Below are positions 15,901-24,555 of a DNA stretch of 58,433 nt, one piece after another. The translations under genes were made by a program, and so were the position numbers. The first letter of the stretch is position 1. The number at the start of each line of letters is the position of its first letter. Under the pieces are notes generated by a model that saw nothing but the letters and a program-made list of their open reading frames with translations, had not been told where the DNA came from and searched no databases. Location of the stretch: positions 1-58,433 of the forward strand of contig CBFGTC010000012.1 in the NCBI GenBank assembly GCA_965651935.1. The letters run 5' to 3'. The stretch is from JAFEDN01 sp965651935 (lineage in GTDB: Bacteria; Pseudomonadota; Gammaproteobacteria; Coxiellales; Coxiellaceae).

Positions 15901-18267
15901 ATGAAAAACCAGAAGTTAAAAAGCAGTTTTTTGAGTAGTGCAAAAGCCCGAGTCATTATTGCGGTGGTGGCGGTAATTGGCGTTGCCTCTGCGGGCATTA
16001 TTGCTTGGCAGGTCAGTATAAAACGCAGCGCTTTAGATGGAAATATGAAAGTCTCTGGAGCGCCGCTCATTGAATCCGTTCCTGGCGCTGGCAATCCAAC
16101 CACCGAATACGTGAAACAGCAGGACATAGATAATGTGAATAATGCCCTTAAGGCGCGTGAACAAGGCACTAGCTCAGTCCCTACCATTAATCGAGGCAGT
16201 TTTGTCGGCGCTATGGATACCTTTGGTCAATTGGCCCCGGCAACGCAATGTCCGTTAGACCCCCACTCATTACCGGCGCCGGACCCGCGTAACTGCACTG
16301 TGGATAGTTTACAACGCGCCCGTGAATCGGGAGTGCGTGCGTTAGAGTTACGTTGTAAAGGTTGTGCTTGTCCCGCGTTAAAAATGGCGGGTTATACTCT
16401 GGGAGATTTAAAAGATTCTGGTTTTGATGCCAAATCTCTGCGGGATTGCGGCTACAGCCTAGCCGATCTTAAAGCAGCCGGATTTTCCGCCGCAGAATTG
16501 AAGGCAGCAGGTTTTAGCGCAGCAGAATTGAAGGCAGCAGGTTTTAGCGCAGCAGAATTAAAAGCCGCGGGATTTAGCGCCAAAGATTTAAAAGCCGCGG
16601 GATTTAGCGCCAAAGAATTGAAAGACGCAGGATTTAGTGCCAAAGAACTCAATGACGCGGGTTTTAGCCCTGCCGAATTAGCGGCAGCAGGTTTTAGCGC
16701 CGAGGAGCTCAAGAATGCGGGGATAAGCGATGCCGATTTACAAAAACTCGGTCTCAGTCCGGCTCAAACAGGCTCTAAAGATAAAGCTTGCAGTCCCGAG
16801 GAATTAAAAAGAGCACGTGATGCCGGTGTGTCCGCTCAAGCTTTAAAGGCCAAAGGTTGCGGCTTAGCTGCTTTGAAAGCGGCTGGCTATACCGCGGCGG
16901 AATTGCGAGCGGCGGGTTATAGTGCCAAAGAATTAAAAGACGCAGGATTTAGTGCGAAAGATTTGAAAGACGCTGGATTTTCAGCCAAAGATTTAAAAAA
17001 TGCAGGATTTAGCGCTGCAGAATTGAAAGCAGCCGGTTTTAGCGCGAAAGATCTTAAAGACGCCGGTTTCAGTGCGAAAGACCTTAAAGACGCTGGCTTC
17101 AGCGCCAAAGATTTAAAAGAGGCAGGATTTAGTGCGAAAGACCTCAAAGATGCCGGTTTTAGTGCGGGTCAGTTGAAAGACGCCGGTTTCTCTGCCGCCG
17201 AATTACGCAAGGCCGGTTTTCCGGACTCCGCTTTACGTGAAGCTGGATTTAGCGCTGAGGATCTGAAAAATGCCGGCGCTTCTGCTTCTGATTTAGCTTT
17301 GTCTGGATTTACCAAAGGAGATTTGCTTCGTGCCGGGTTCAATCCAACCGAAGCCGGCTACACGGCTAGCGCCCCAGCGCCAGTGTCTCCTGTAGAGGCT
17401 TCCAAGCCTAAAGACACGGATTCAATAAAAGACCTCATGCCTAAAGCCTCTAATTCTCCTGGTGATCAATTAGCTGAATTAGAGCGTCAACAACGTATGC
17501 GCATGAACCAACAGCAACGCCAAGACATGATTATGCAACAACAAGCAGGCATGACCATGCAAGCTCAGAAACTGATGGTAGGCTGGAGTAATTTTAATCA
17601 GCAGACCGATCAATACGCTATCCCTCAACTCGCCAACAGCGGCGGAACCGCGGGCAATATCAATGCCTCAATCAAGGGTGGTGCCGGTCTATCGGCGGCG
17701 GGTGGTGATTTGGTCAAGGCTGGCGATATCATGTTCGCTGTGCTGGAAAGCGCCATCAATAGTGATGAGAAAGGCACTCCGGTAATGGCGCGTATCGTGG
17801 GCGGCCCATATAAAGGGGGTAAGCTCATCGGTAAATTCTCTTTAGTAGATCAACGCGTATTACTCACGTTTAACATATTGAATTTACCCGACCGCAATAA
17901 AACGATTGCCATCAACGCGGTGGCAATTGATCCGGAAACCGCTCGCACGGCGATGTCAGGAGAAGTGGATAATCATTATCTATTACGTTATGGCACTCTA
18001 TTTGCTTCTTCATTCATATCGGGCATTGGTAGTGCTTTGCAAGCCTCGGGTTCAACTACTGAAAACACTACCTATGGTTCAGTGGTGGTCTCTAAAGACC
18101 TGAATCCGACCCAATTGGCAATAGTGGGTGCAGGCCAAGCCGGTGCTAAGATTGGGCAAGCATTAGCTCCCACTTTTAATATGCCACCCACCGTCACGAT
18201 ACAGGCAGGGGTAGGCATGGGGCTCTTATTTATGAGCGACGTTAATATTCCAATGGCCGATAAATAA
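15901..18267 (+). CDS. icmE: Dot/Icm core protein IcmE/DotG with long pentapeptide-like repeats
   Basis: DotG is the VirB10-like protein that spans from the inner membrane to the outer-membrane channel. The order here is a cytosolic tip, a membrane helix at about 17-39, a repeat region at about 164-485 made of roughly 30 ten-residue units of the form AGFSAKDLKD, a Gln-rich helix at about 525-560, and the conserved C-terminal VirB10/TraB-like domain at about 585-788 (GDIMFAVLESAINSDEKGTPV, ARIVGGPYKGGKLIGKF, VGMGLLFMSDVN). Length (788) is below that of Legionella DotG (about 1050), mainly through fewer repeats. Cysteine pairs punctuate the start and the middle of the repeats. Confidence 0.96.
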   Translation: MKNQKLKSSFLSSAKARVIIAVVAVIGVASAGIIAWQVSIKRSALDGNMKVSGAPLIESVPGAGNPTTEYVKQQDIDNVNNALKAREQGTSSVPTINRGSFVGAMDTFGQLAPATQCPLDPHSLPAPDPRNCTVDSLQRARESGVRALELRCKGCACPALKMAGYTLGDLKDSGFDAKSLRDCGYSLADLKAAGFSAAELKAAGFSAAELKAAGFSAAELKAAGFSAKDLKAAGFSAKELKDAGFSAKELNDAGFSPAELAAAGFSAEELKNAGISDADLQKLGLSPAQTGSKDKACSPEELKRARDAGVSAQALKAKGCGLAALKAAGYTAAELRAAGYSAKELKDAGFSAKDLKDAGFSAKDLKNAGFSAAELKAAGFSAKDLKDAGFSAKDLKDAGFSAKDLKEAGFSAKDLKDAGFSAGQLKDAGFSAAELRKAGFPDSALREAGFSAEDLKNAGASASDLALSGFTKGDLLRAGFNPTEAGYTASAPAPVSPVEASKPKDTDSIKDLMPKASNSPGDQLAELERQQRMRMNQQQRQDMIMQQQAGMTMQAQKLMVGWSNFNQQTDQYAIPQLANSGGTAGNINASIKGGAGLSAAGGDLVKAGDIMFAVLESAINSDEKGTPVMARIVGGPYKGGKLIGKFSLVDQRVLLTFNILNLPDRNKTIAINAVAIDPETARTAMSGEVDNHYLLRYGTLFASSFISGIGSALQASGSTTENTTYGSVVVSKDLNPTQLAIVGAGQAGAKIGQALAPTFNMPPTVTIQAGVGMGLLFMSDVNIPMADK
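16391..17355 (+). repeat. 30-bp tandem repeats coding the DotG repeat domain
   Basis: About 30 copies of a 30-bp unit encode ten-residue repeats (consensus AGFSAKDLKD, with Phe/Tyr, Ala and Leu at fixed positions). They fall in two blocks split by a non-repeat segment near 16745-16870 that contains two cysteines. Neighbouring units at 16487-16560 are nearly identical in DNA, so copy number has changed recently by recombination or slippage. Long antisense reading frames here are artefacts of the repeat. Confidence 0.9.
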
Positions 18268-18285
18268 TTGTAAAGAGGAAAAAAT

Positions 18286-19038
18286 ATGACTAATCAAACT
18301 CAATTCCACGACGAAGAATACCAGTTCCCCCAAGACGAATATATAGACTCGGCTTTGGAGGAGCCCACGATTGTACCGCAAATAGAGCCAGAGCAGGCGT
18401 CGGAGGAGGAAGAGAACGCTAAGCCGTCTTTTTTGGTTGAGTTTTGGGAAAAAAATAAACGCACTATCGTGATTGTTGGTGTGGTAACGCTTATCGGGGT
18501 GGTATTTGCCGTTATGCGCGCCGTGCATAAACCAGCGGGAGTGGTGCCCGTTAAAGCACCGGAAACCCCAGCGGTAGTGCAAGCGCCGCAACCGGTAATC
18601 GATCCTCAAATGGTAGATCAATTAACGGCATTGAAACAAGACTCCGTGAATACTTCTTCTGCTGTGCAGCAATTACAGGGTCAAGTGCAGCAATTGAACG
18701 ATTCTTTGATTCAATCGCGTTCCGCCCAGCAGCAATTGGCGCAAAGTTTAATGGTTTTAGCTAGTCAAATGCAACAATTGAACGCAGAAGTCAAAGTATT
18801 GGCCCAACCTAAACCGCAAGCCAAGCCCAAGCCTGTGATCAAAGCCGATCCTGCCCCGGTTATTACGTTTCAATTGCGCGCCGTGGTGCCTGGTCGTGCT
18901 TGGATTGTGGGGTCTGACGGTAGATCTTTATCCGTTGCCATTGGTGATCAAATACCTCAATACGGTTCCGTGCAAAGCATTGACGCCGATACAGGTGTCA
19001 TTATTACCACCAGTGGTAAAACGATTAAATTCCAATAA
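18286..19038 (+). CDS. icmG: Dot/Icm core protein IcmG/DotF
   Basis: DotF is an inner-membrane protein that joins the DotG core and has been reported to bind effectors. The 250 residues show an acidic cytosolic N-terminus (about 1-50), a single membrane helix at about 60-78 (TIVIVGVVTLIGVVFAVMRA), a Gln-rich coiled coil at about 110-165 and a compact C-terminal periplasmic domain (FQLRAVVPGRAWIVGSDG, TGVIITTSGKTIKF). It lies 18 bp after icmE with AGAGGAA upstream. Confidence 0.93.
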   Translation: MTNQTQFHDEEYQFPQDEYIDSALEEPTIVPQIEPEQASEEEENAKPSFLVEFWEKNKRTIVIVGVVTLIGVVFAVMRAVHKPAGVVPVKAPETPAVVQAPQPVIDPQMVDQLTALKQDSVNTSSAVQQLQGQVQQLNDSLIQSRSAQQQLAQSLMVLASQMQQLNAEVKVLAQPKPQAKPKPVIKADPAPVITFQLRAVVPGRAWIVGSDGRSLSVAIGDQIPQYGSVQSIDADTGVIITTSGKTIKFQ

Positions 19039-19049
19039 AGGAGTAGAAC

Positions 19050-19649
19050 ATGAGAATTAAGCCAATATTCCATGCCATATTTGTCTCTGCTGCCCTGGGC
19101 TTAGTAAGCCTGCCGGTTTGGGCAGACACAACCAGCGATTTGCCTGGAATTTTAATGGAAAATTTAGGCATTCTCTCGGTCATCATGCAGACATTGGCCA
19201 TTTTGATTGGTTTATCTCTGTTTGTTGCAGGGATGTTCCAGTTAAAGCGTTACGGCGAAATGCGCACCATGATGTCTTCTCAAATGAGTATCAGCGGACC
19301 ATTGATGACTATATTTGCTGGAGTGGCCATGCTGTTTTCCCCTTTGATGATGGGCACTTTGTTAGTGTCCTTTTGGGGACCCTCCGGTATTAGTGACTTG
19401 TCCTATCAAGGTGATACGAGCAGTAGCTGGGCTCAATTTATTGATCCCGTGCTGATGTTTGTGCGTTTGGTTGGGGTGTATGCTTTTATGCGTGGCTTCG
19501 TGATGGCGGCTAAAACGGGCAGTGGCCATGCTCAGCCGGGTACCACCGGTAAGGTGTTGGTGCATATTTTTGCGGGTATTTTATGCGTACATATTATGGG
19601 CACCGTTCAATTAATAGAAAGTATATTTGGTTTGAATTTTACTCTATAA
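19050..19649 (+). CDS. icmC: Dot/Icm inner-membrane protein IcmC/DotE
   Basis: IcmC (DotE) is a polytopic inner-membrane protein of unknown mechanistic role, related to IcmV and DotA-type subunits. The 199 residues start with a signal-like segment cut after VWA, followed by hydrophobic segments near 41-63, 82-108, 128-150 and 170-190. The motifs QLKRYGEMRTMMSSQMSISGPLM and FVRLVGVYAFMRGF are typical. AAGGAG precedes the ATG. It closes the icmK-E-G-C operon; icmD has its own promoter. Confidence 0.92.
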   Translation: MRIKPIFHAIFVSAALGLVSLPVWADTTSDLPGILMENLGILSVIMQTLAILIGLSLFVAGMFQLKRYGEMRTMMSSQMSISGPLMTIFAGVAMLFSPLMMGTLLVSFWGPSGISDLSYQGDTSSSWAQFIDPVLMFVRLVGVYAFMRGFVMAAKTGSGHAQPGTTGKVLVHIFAGILCVHIMGTVQLIESIFGLNFTL

Positions 19650-19655
19650 TACATT

Positions 19656-19688
19656 TTTAATTCTCCCTTAAGGATTGTGCTGTACAAT
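19656..19688 (+). promoter_or_regulatory. PmrA-type promoter of icmD copy 1
   Basis: Half-sites TTTAATTCTCC (19656-19666) and CTTAAGGATTG (19667-19677) precede TACAAT at 19683-19688. The 11-bp and 16-bp spacings are identical to the FIR and dotD boxes. Confidence 0.8.
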
Positions 19689-19746
19689 AGGTTCATATTC
19701 GGTATTGGATTGATTCAGATTTTGAAATTTTACGAAAAGAGGGTAT

Positions 19747-20148
19747 ATGCAAAACAAAAAATTATTAAAGATATTATTGGCCGCTGGGTCCTTGCTGGTA
19801 ACCGGTATCGCTTTGGCTGATACTTCTACTTATGTGAGTTTAGGTACTATATCGAGCTCGGTAAATAATACGGTAGCTGAATTAGCGACGGTTTTAATTG
19901 ATATTTCCTTAATCGCGGGTATTGGGTTTATTATTGCAGCGTTTTTTAAATTCCATCAACATAAACAAAACCCCAATCAGGTGCAAATGAGTCAAGGGGT
20001 CAGCTTGTTGTTAATTGGCTGTGGTTTAACATTAATTCCATTATTGATACCAACTGCGTCCGTGTCCGTGTTGGGTACTGCAGCGAAAAGCCCTGCTCAA
20101 ATCGGCGGTTCTACCATCCACAATTTAATTGGTACCGCAGGTAAATAA
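19747..20148 (+). CDS. icmD: Dot/Icm protein IcmD/DotP, copy 1
   Basis: IcmD (DotP) is a small inner-membrane protein of the Dot/Icm system. The 133 residues start with a signal peptide cut after ALA, then two hydrophobic segments around KFHQHKQNPNQVQMSQG and a C-terminal GTAAKSPAQIGG tail. It is nearly identical to the next gene from AELATVLID to VLGTAAK and differs in the signal peptide and both ends. A strong terminator follows, so this copy is transcribed alone from its own PmrA-type promoter. Confidence 0.93.
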   Translation: MQNKKLLKILLAAGSLLVTGIALADTSTYVSLGTISSSVNNTVAELATVLIDISLIAGIGFIIAAFFKFHQHKQNPNQVQMSQGVSLLLIGCGLTLIPLLIPTASVSVLGTAAKSPAQIGGSTIHNLIGTAGK

Positions 20149-20160
20149 TAGTCTTTCCTT

Positions 20161-20190
20161 TCCTCCCCAACTTGGGGAGGATTCTTTTTT
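20161..20190 (+). terminator. Rho-independent terminator after icmD copy 1
   Basis: A perfect 9-bp stem CCTCCCCAA/TTGGGGAGG with a 1-nt centre (in practice a 3-5 nt loop) at 20162-20180 is followed by ATTCTTTTTT. It separates the two icmD genes into different transcripts. Confidence 0.9.
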
Positions 20191-20214
20191 AAAAACGATC
20201 AATTATTATTCATA

Positions 20215-20247
20215 TTTAATCCCTTCTTAAGGGAAGCATAGACAAAT
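20215..20247 (+). promoter_or_regulatory. PmrA-type box before icmD copy 2
   Basis: Half-sites TTTAATCCCTT (20215-20225) and CTTAAGGGAAG (20226-20236) have the usual 11-bp spacing. The hexamer at the expected place (20242-20247, ACAAAT) is a poor -10, so this promoter may be weaker than that of copy 1 or depend more on the activator. Confidence 0.7.
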
Positions 20248-20294
20248 TACACTTGTTATGGCATGATTCATAAATCAAATAGGAGAGAATAACT

Positions 20295-20699
20295 ATGATT
20301 CATCGCCGATTTTTTCAATTTTTACTCTTTTCTGTGTCATTTTTGATGACAGGTTTGGCATTGGCAGATCCCTCTGGAAGTTCTTATGTGAGTTTGGCCA
20401 CCATTTCCAAAAGCGTGGATAACACCGTCGCGGAGTTAGCTACGGTGTTAATAGATGTTTCTATTATTGCCGGAATTGGGTTTATCATTGCAGCATTTTT
20501 TAAATTCCATCAGCACAAACAAAATCCCAATCAGGTACAAATGAGTCAAGGGGTCAGCTTGTTGTTAATCGGTTGTGGTTTGACATTAATTCCTTTATTA
20601 ATCCCAACTGCTTCAGTTTCGGTTTTAGGCACTGCGGCCAAAAAGCCTGCTCAAATTGGCGGAGATGACATCCACAAATTGATTGGTTCAAGCGTTTAA
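20295..20699 (+). CDS. icmD: Dot/Icm protein IcmD/DotP, copy 2
   Basis: A 134-residue paralogue of the preceding IcmD with the same layout: signal peptide cut after ALA, AELATVLIDVSIIAGIGF membrane segment, the identical KFHQHKQNPNQVQMSQG loop, and a second membrane segment. DNA identity in the core is high, while signal peptides and upstream sequence differ. This points to an old duplication kept similar by selection or gene conversion. Its TAA overlaps the ATG of icmJ (TAATG), so it is coupled to icmJ. Having two icmD genes is unusual. Confidence 0.92.
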   Translation: MIHRRFFQFLLFSVSFLMTGLALADPSGSSYVSLATISKSVDNTVAELATVLIDVSIIAGIGFIIAAFFKFHQHKQNPNQVQMSQGVSLLLIGCGLTLIPLLIPTASVSVLGTAAKKPAQIGGDDIHKLIGSSV

Positions 20700-21352
20700 T
20701 GGCGGGAGAGCATTTAAATATTCGGCTTTCAGCGACGGAAAGCAATTGGCGATTATTCATGACACGCAAAGCCGATCCGTCATTTAAAAATTTTGCTTTG
20801 CGGGTTTTGCAAAGAGACCATTACACGTGTCAGTATTGCGGTTTTCAGGCTAAAGAACTCCAAGAGATTATTAATAAAGATGGTAATTATCGAAATAACA
20901 AAGTCGATAATTTAGTTACAGCCTGTGTTTTTTGTGCTCAATGTTTTTTTTTAGAGGCCGTGGGAAAGAGTGATTTTGGCGGCGGTGTTTTAATTTATTT
21001 GCCCGAAATATCTCAAAATGAGTTAAACGCGCTCTGCCATGTTCTTTTTACTATCATGGCCAACGGCAATACCATTGATGATGTAAACGCCAAAAACACT
21101 TACCGCAGCATTCGGCTACGTTCCCAAGTGGTGGAACAAGAATTGGGAGAGGGTTTAAGTAGCCCTTCTTTATATGGTCATTTATTAATAGACTCCCAAG
21201 TCAATCCTGCACACAAAAACAGCGTTAATAAAGAATTGTCTTCCATGCTACGGCTTTTGCCAGATATTACCCGCTTTACAGCCCATCTCGAAATTTGGTT
21301 GCTACAAGCCCTCCAAGAGTGTTCTGCACTAAGCTTGGACAAATCAGTTTAA
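20699..21352 (+). CDS. icmJ: Dot/Icm coupling-complex zinc protein IcmJ/DotN
   Basis: IcmJ (DotN) is a cytosolic HNH-fold-like zinc protein that binds the C-terminal tail of DotL in the coupling complex. The 217 residues begin LNIRLSATESNWRLFMTRKADPSF, as in the family. They carry CQYC at 44-47 and CVFCAQC at 76-82 as metal ligands. Length agrees with Legionella IcmJ (about 208). It is coupled to icmD copy 2 by a TAATG overlap. A 200-bp gap separates it from icmB. Confidence 0.94.
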   Translation: MAGEHLNIRLSATESNWRLFMTRKADPSFKNFALRVLQRDHYTCQYCGFQAKELQEIINKDGNYRNNKVDNLVTACVFCAQCFFLEAVGKSDFGGGVLIYLPEISQNELNALCHVLFTIMANGNTIDDVNAKNTYRSIRLRSQVVEQELGEGLSSPSLYGHLLIDSQVNPAHKNSVNKELSSMLRLLPDITRFTAHLEIWLLQALQECSALSLDKSV

Positions 21353-21552
21353 ATGCCGACTTGGGTCTTTATCAGGGGGTAGCAGGATGAGGATTTTTCT
21401 ACGATAAGTATTTTTATTGAAAGTAATTCTTCAATATTCCATGTGATTATATCCGATTTTTTGTGACAGGAATTGCTGGTTTTCTGTAATGGCTATGGCT
21501 TTACTAAGAGATATTTTGTTAAAATCGGAATTTTAAAATTCACGCAATAAAT

Positions 21553-24500
21553 ATGTTTAAATTCCTCGCTGGCATTCTGAGTGGTTTCAATGCTTTTTGG
21601 TCATGGTTAAGCACCATGCTCAAACAAACCACCATTTCGTATTGCGAAATCCAAACGGCGGATAGTCGCACTGCCTTGGTTGCCAATGACGGTTCTCTCA
21701 TTACGGTACTACGTGTCGATGGCGTGCAAATGCTGATTGGACGAGAAGAGTTTCAGCGAATTTTGGACGGCTTAAGACAAGCGCTGCAAACTACCTTATC
21801 CCATCCGGGTTATTTAATGCAGGTTTTTTTTAGTTACAATAAAGACGAAGTTCAGGGAGTGATTTCAGAAATTCTATCGCCAGCAGAAGCCACCGCTGAA
21901 AGACTTGGGTTAAATCTCGACGATTTATTTCAAGAACGGATCAACTATTTAAGCAAGTATTGCGCTAACGAAGAAGTTTATATCGCCTTATGGACCCGGT
22001 TGGGTTCATTGACCACCGAGCAAAGTAAACGCGCTAAAAATGAAAAAACCAAATTTATTAAAAAAAATAAAATTCCTCCTTTTTTCCAAACCCAAAATAT
22101 TTTAGCGGCTGTTCCCGATTTAAGAGAAAGCCACGATTCTTTTGTGCGCGCAGTAGAAAATGATTTCAATACATGGGGTATAGTGACTCATGCATTGGAA
22201 GTGCACGAGGCGGTTTATGCTATGCGTCATTCAGCTGACCCTGAGTTTACTGATAGAAGCTGGCGTCCCTCCCTGCCAGGAGACAAAATTACCATTAAAG
22301 AATTTAAAAATATCCGCGGTGAAATTTCCGATATTTTGTGGCCGTCCTTGGCGCGGCAAATTTTACCTAGAGATGCGGAAAATATTGATTTGCGCACGAC
22401 CAGAGTGGGAGATCGAATATACGCTTCGGTGTTTATTGATTTATTTCCTAAGGAAGTACAAAGTTTTGTTCGTCTGTTTGCCAGGACTTTGCAAACGCAT
22501 ATCCCTTGGCGAATTTCATTTTTAATTGAAAGCAACGGTTTAGGGCATGCAGGCTTGCGCTCTGCAATTGCTTCGGTGTTAACCATCACGTCCCGCCAAA
22601 ACCGATTGATTAGCGATTCCCTAAAGTTGTTAAGCTACATCAATTTAAGTGCAGATGATGCCGTAATACGCTTACGAGTCTCTGCCTCTACCTGGGCGCC
22701 GGAAGATGATAAGCGCCTATTAAGATCTCGAGCTTCTATGCTTTCCCGCGCAATTCAGGGGTGGGGATCTTGCGATGTGTCCGAAATTTCCGGTGACGGT
22801 TTTGAAGGGGTGGTGTCAAGTATGCTAGCCGTGTCCTCAAAAAGTGTGGCGACCCCCTCCATCGCGCCGCTTTCGGCAGCATTACACATGTTGCCTTTGT
22901 TTCGTCCAGCCTCTCCTTGGCATCATGGCGCTATTCTCTTTCGTTCACCAGATGGCAAACCTTGGCCTTATCATCCGGGTTCGCGTTATCAAACCACTTG
23001 GATCGATTTATTTTATGCTAGGCCTGGTTCAGGAAAATCGGTGTTATCCAATGCCATTAATTTAGCAGTCTGTTTATCCCCGGGTATCAACCGCTTGCCC
23101 CGAATCGCCATTGTGGACATTGGCGCATCCAGCAGTGGATTGATTTCGTTAATTAAGGATGCGTTACCTGCCAGTCAAAAACATTTAGCTGCTTACCATC
23201 GTTTAAGAATGCGAGCAGATTATGCAATTAATCCATTCGATGTGCAGCTAGGCTGCCGTTTTCCCACACCTCAAGAACGCAGTTTCTTGGTGAATTTTCT
23301 CACCTTATTAGTCACACCCGTGGGGTCCGAAAAAGCCTATGATGGCGCAGCAGATATGTCGGGGCTGGTGGTCGATGAATTATATAAAGCCTTTGCAGAT
23401 GAAGGGAATCCGAATGTGTATGCCGTTAATGTAGACCCGGAAGTGGATGGCGTATTGGAAGAAATCGGTTTTGTCCATGACCCCCAAACGACTTGGTGGG
23501 AAGTGACTGATGCATTATTCGTAGCGGGGTTTAGTCACCATGCTTTATTGGCTCAACGCCATGCTACCCCGGTATTAGCCGATGTGGCCGCTATCTGTCG
23601 GTTACCCGTGATCACCGATTTATATAGCAAAATTACCACGCCCACCGGTGAGTCTTTAATCCAAGCCTTTTCGCGGATGATATCCAGTGCAGTCCGCGAA
23701 TATCCCATTATTTCTCAAGTCACGCGATTTGATTTAGGTGAAGCACGAGTGGTTGCTTTGGATTTAGACGAGGTGGCGCGAAGCGGTGGTGACGCGGCGA
23801 ATCGCCAAACCGGAGTCATGTATATGTTAGCCCGCTATGTTTTAGCTCGCCATTATTATTTATCCGAAGATAATATTAACGACATGCCGCTAGCCTATCG
23901 TGAATTTCATCGCACACGTATTTTGGAGATTCGAGAGGACCCCAAACGCATAGTGTTCGATGAATTCCATCGCACTGCCAAAGTGCAAGCCGTACGTGAA
24001 CAAGTTATCCAAGACATGCGCGAAGGCCGCAAATGGAAAGTACAAGTCGCGTTGATTTCCCAGTCATTGGAAGATTTCGAATCTGTCATGGTCGAATTTG
24101 CCACGTCCATTTTTATTATGGAAGCCGGGCCCGAACAAGCCGTGCAAAAAACCGCCAAAATTTTTGGCTTGTCCAATACGGCCCAAACTGCCTTACGCAA
24201 TCGCGTGCATGGCCCGCGCGAAGGCGGAGCCACTTTTCTCGCGCAATTCGCCACCAAACAAGGAGCCCATACCCAATTACTGACCGCAACCCTGGGTCCG
24301 GTTGAATTATGGGCGTTAAATACAACCGCGGAAGACGTCAACGTGCGAAATCGCTTATACCGGCGCATTGGGCCAAGAGAAGCTCGCAAATTACTGGCTT
24401 TAAAATATCCTAATGGTACAGTGACTAAAGTATTAGAAGATCGTTTAGCAGAAATTAAAGAAGAAGGCATTTTAATAGATGAAGATGTTCGTGCAAGCGT

Positions 24501-24555
24501 AGTCGAAAATTTAATAGAAGAACTTTTAAAGGATTATCATGTCAACGTCAAATAG
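21553..24555 (+). CDS. icmB: Dot/Icm ATPase IcmB/DotO
   Basis: DotO is the VirB4-like ATPase that forms the cytoplasmic base of the Dot/Icm machine with DotB. The 1000 residues equal the Legionella length (about 1009). The N-terminal part has a hydrophobic stretch at about 5-20. The Walker A ARPGSGKS is at about 489-496, with later motifs RVVALDLDEVARSG and RIVFDEFHRTAKV (Walker B). The C-terminus overlaps the start of hemE by 17 bp. No PmrA-type box is seen in the 200 bp upstream. Confidence 0.96.
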   Translation: MFKFLAGILSGFNAFWSWLSTMLKQTTISYCEIQTADSRTALVANDGSLITVLRVDGVQMLIGREEFQRILDGLRQALQTTLSHPGYLMQVFFSYNKDEVQGVISEILSPAEATAERLGLNLDDLFQERINYLSKYCANEEVYIALWTRLGSLTTEQSKRAKNEKTKFIKKNKIPPFFQTQNILAAVPDLRESHDSFVRAVENDFNTWGIVTHALEVHEAVYAMRHSADPEFTDRSWRPSLPGDKITIKEFKNIRGEISDILWPSLARQILPRDAENIDLRTTRVGDRIYASVFIDLFPKEVQSFVRLFARTLQTHIPWRISFLIESNGLGHAGLRSAIASVLTITSRQNRLISDSLKLLSYINLSADDAVIRLRVSASTWAPEDDKRLLRSRASMLSRAIQGWGSCDVSEISGDGFEGVVSSMLAVSSKSVATPSIAPLSAALHMLPLFRPASPWHHGAILFRSPDGKPWPYHPGSRYQTTWIDLFYARPGSGKSVLSNAINLAVCLSPGINRLPRIAIVDIGASSSGLISLIKDALPASQKHLAAYHRLRMRADYAINPFDVQLGCRFPTPQERSFLVNFLTLLVTPVGSEKAYDGAADMSGLVVDELYKAFADEGNPNVYAVNVDPEVDGVLEEIGFVHDPQTTWWEVTDALFVAGFSHHALLAQRHATPVLADVAAICRLPVITDLYSKITTPTGESLIQAFSRMISSAVREYPIISQVTRFDLGEARVVALDLDEVARSGGDAANRQTGVMYMLARYVLARHYYLSEDNINDMPLAYREFHRTRILEIREDPKRIVFDEFHRTAKVQAVREQVIQDMREGRKWKVQVALISQSLEDFESVMVEFATSIFIMEAGPEQAVQKTAKIFGLSNTAQTALRNRVHGPREGGATFLAQFATKQGAHTQLLTATLGPVELWALNTTAEDVNVRNRLYRRIGPREARKLLALKYPNGTVTKVLEDRLAEIKEEGILIDEDVRASVVENLIEELLKDYHVNVK

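Noticed and set aside
16452..17147. Open antisense frames of 76-86 codons across icmE
   Set aside because: They are mirror images of the 30-bp repeats (Ala/Ser/Pro-rich repeats with no start signals) and follow from the repeat composition.
16391..17355. CRISPR-like regular repeats
   Set aside because: The units are contiguous, in frame and code for the DotG repeat domain; there are no unique spacers.
18226..18621. 131-codon antisense ORF over icmE/icmG
   Set aside because: It lies wholly on the opposite strand of well-supported icm genes, has basic/aromatic-rich unlikely composition, and no ribosome site.
23907..24470. 187-codon antisense ORF within icmB
   Set aside because: A shadow of the GC-richer 3' part of icmB, with no family features.
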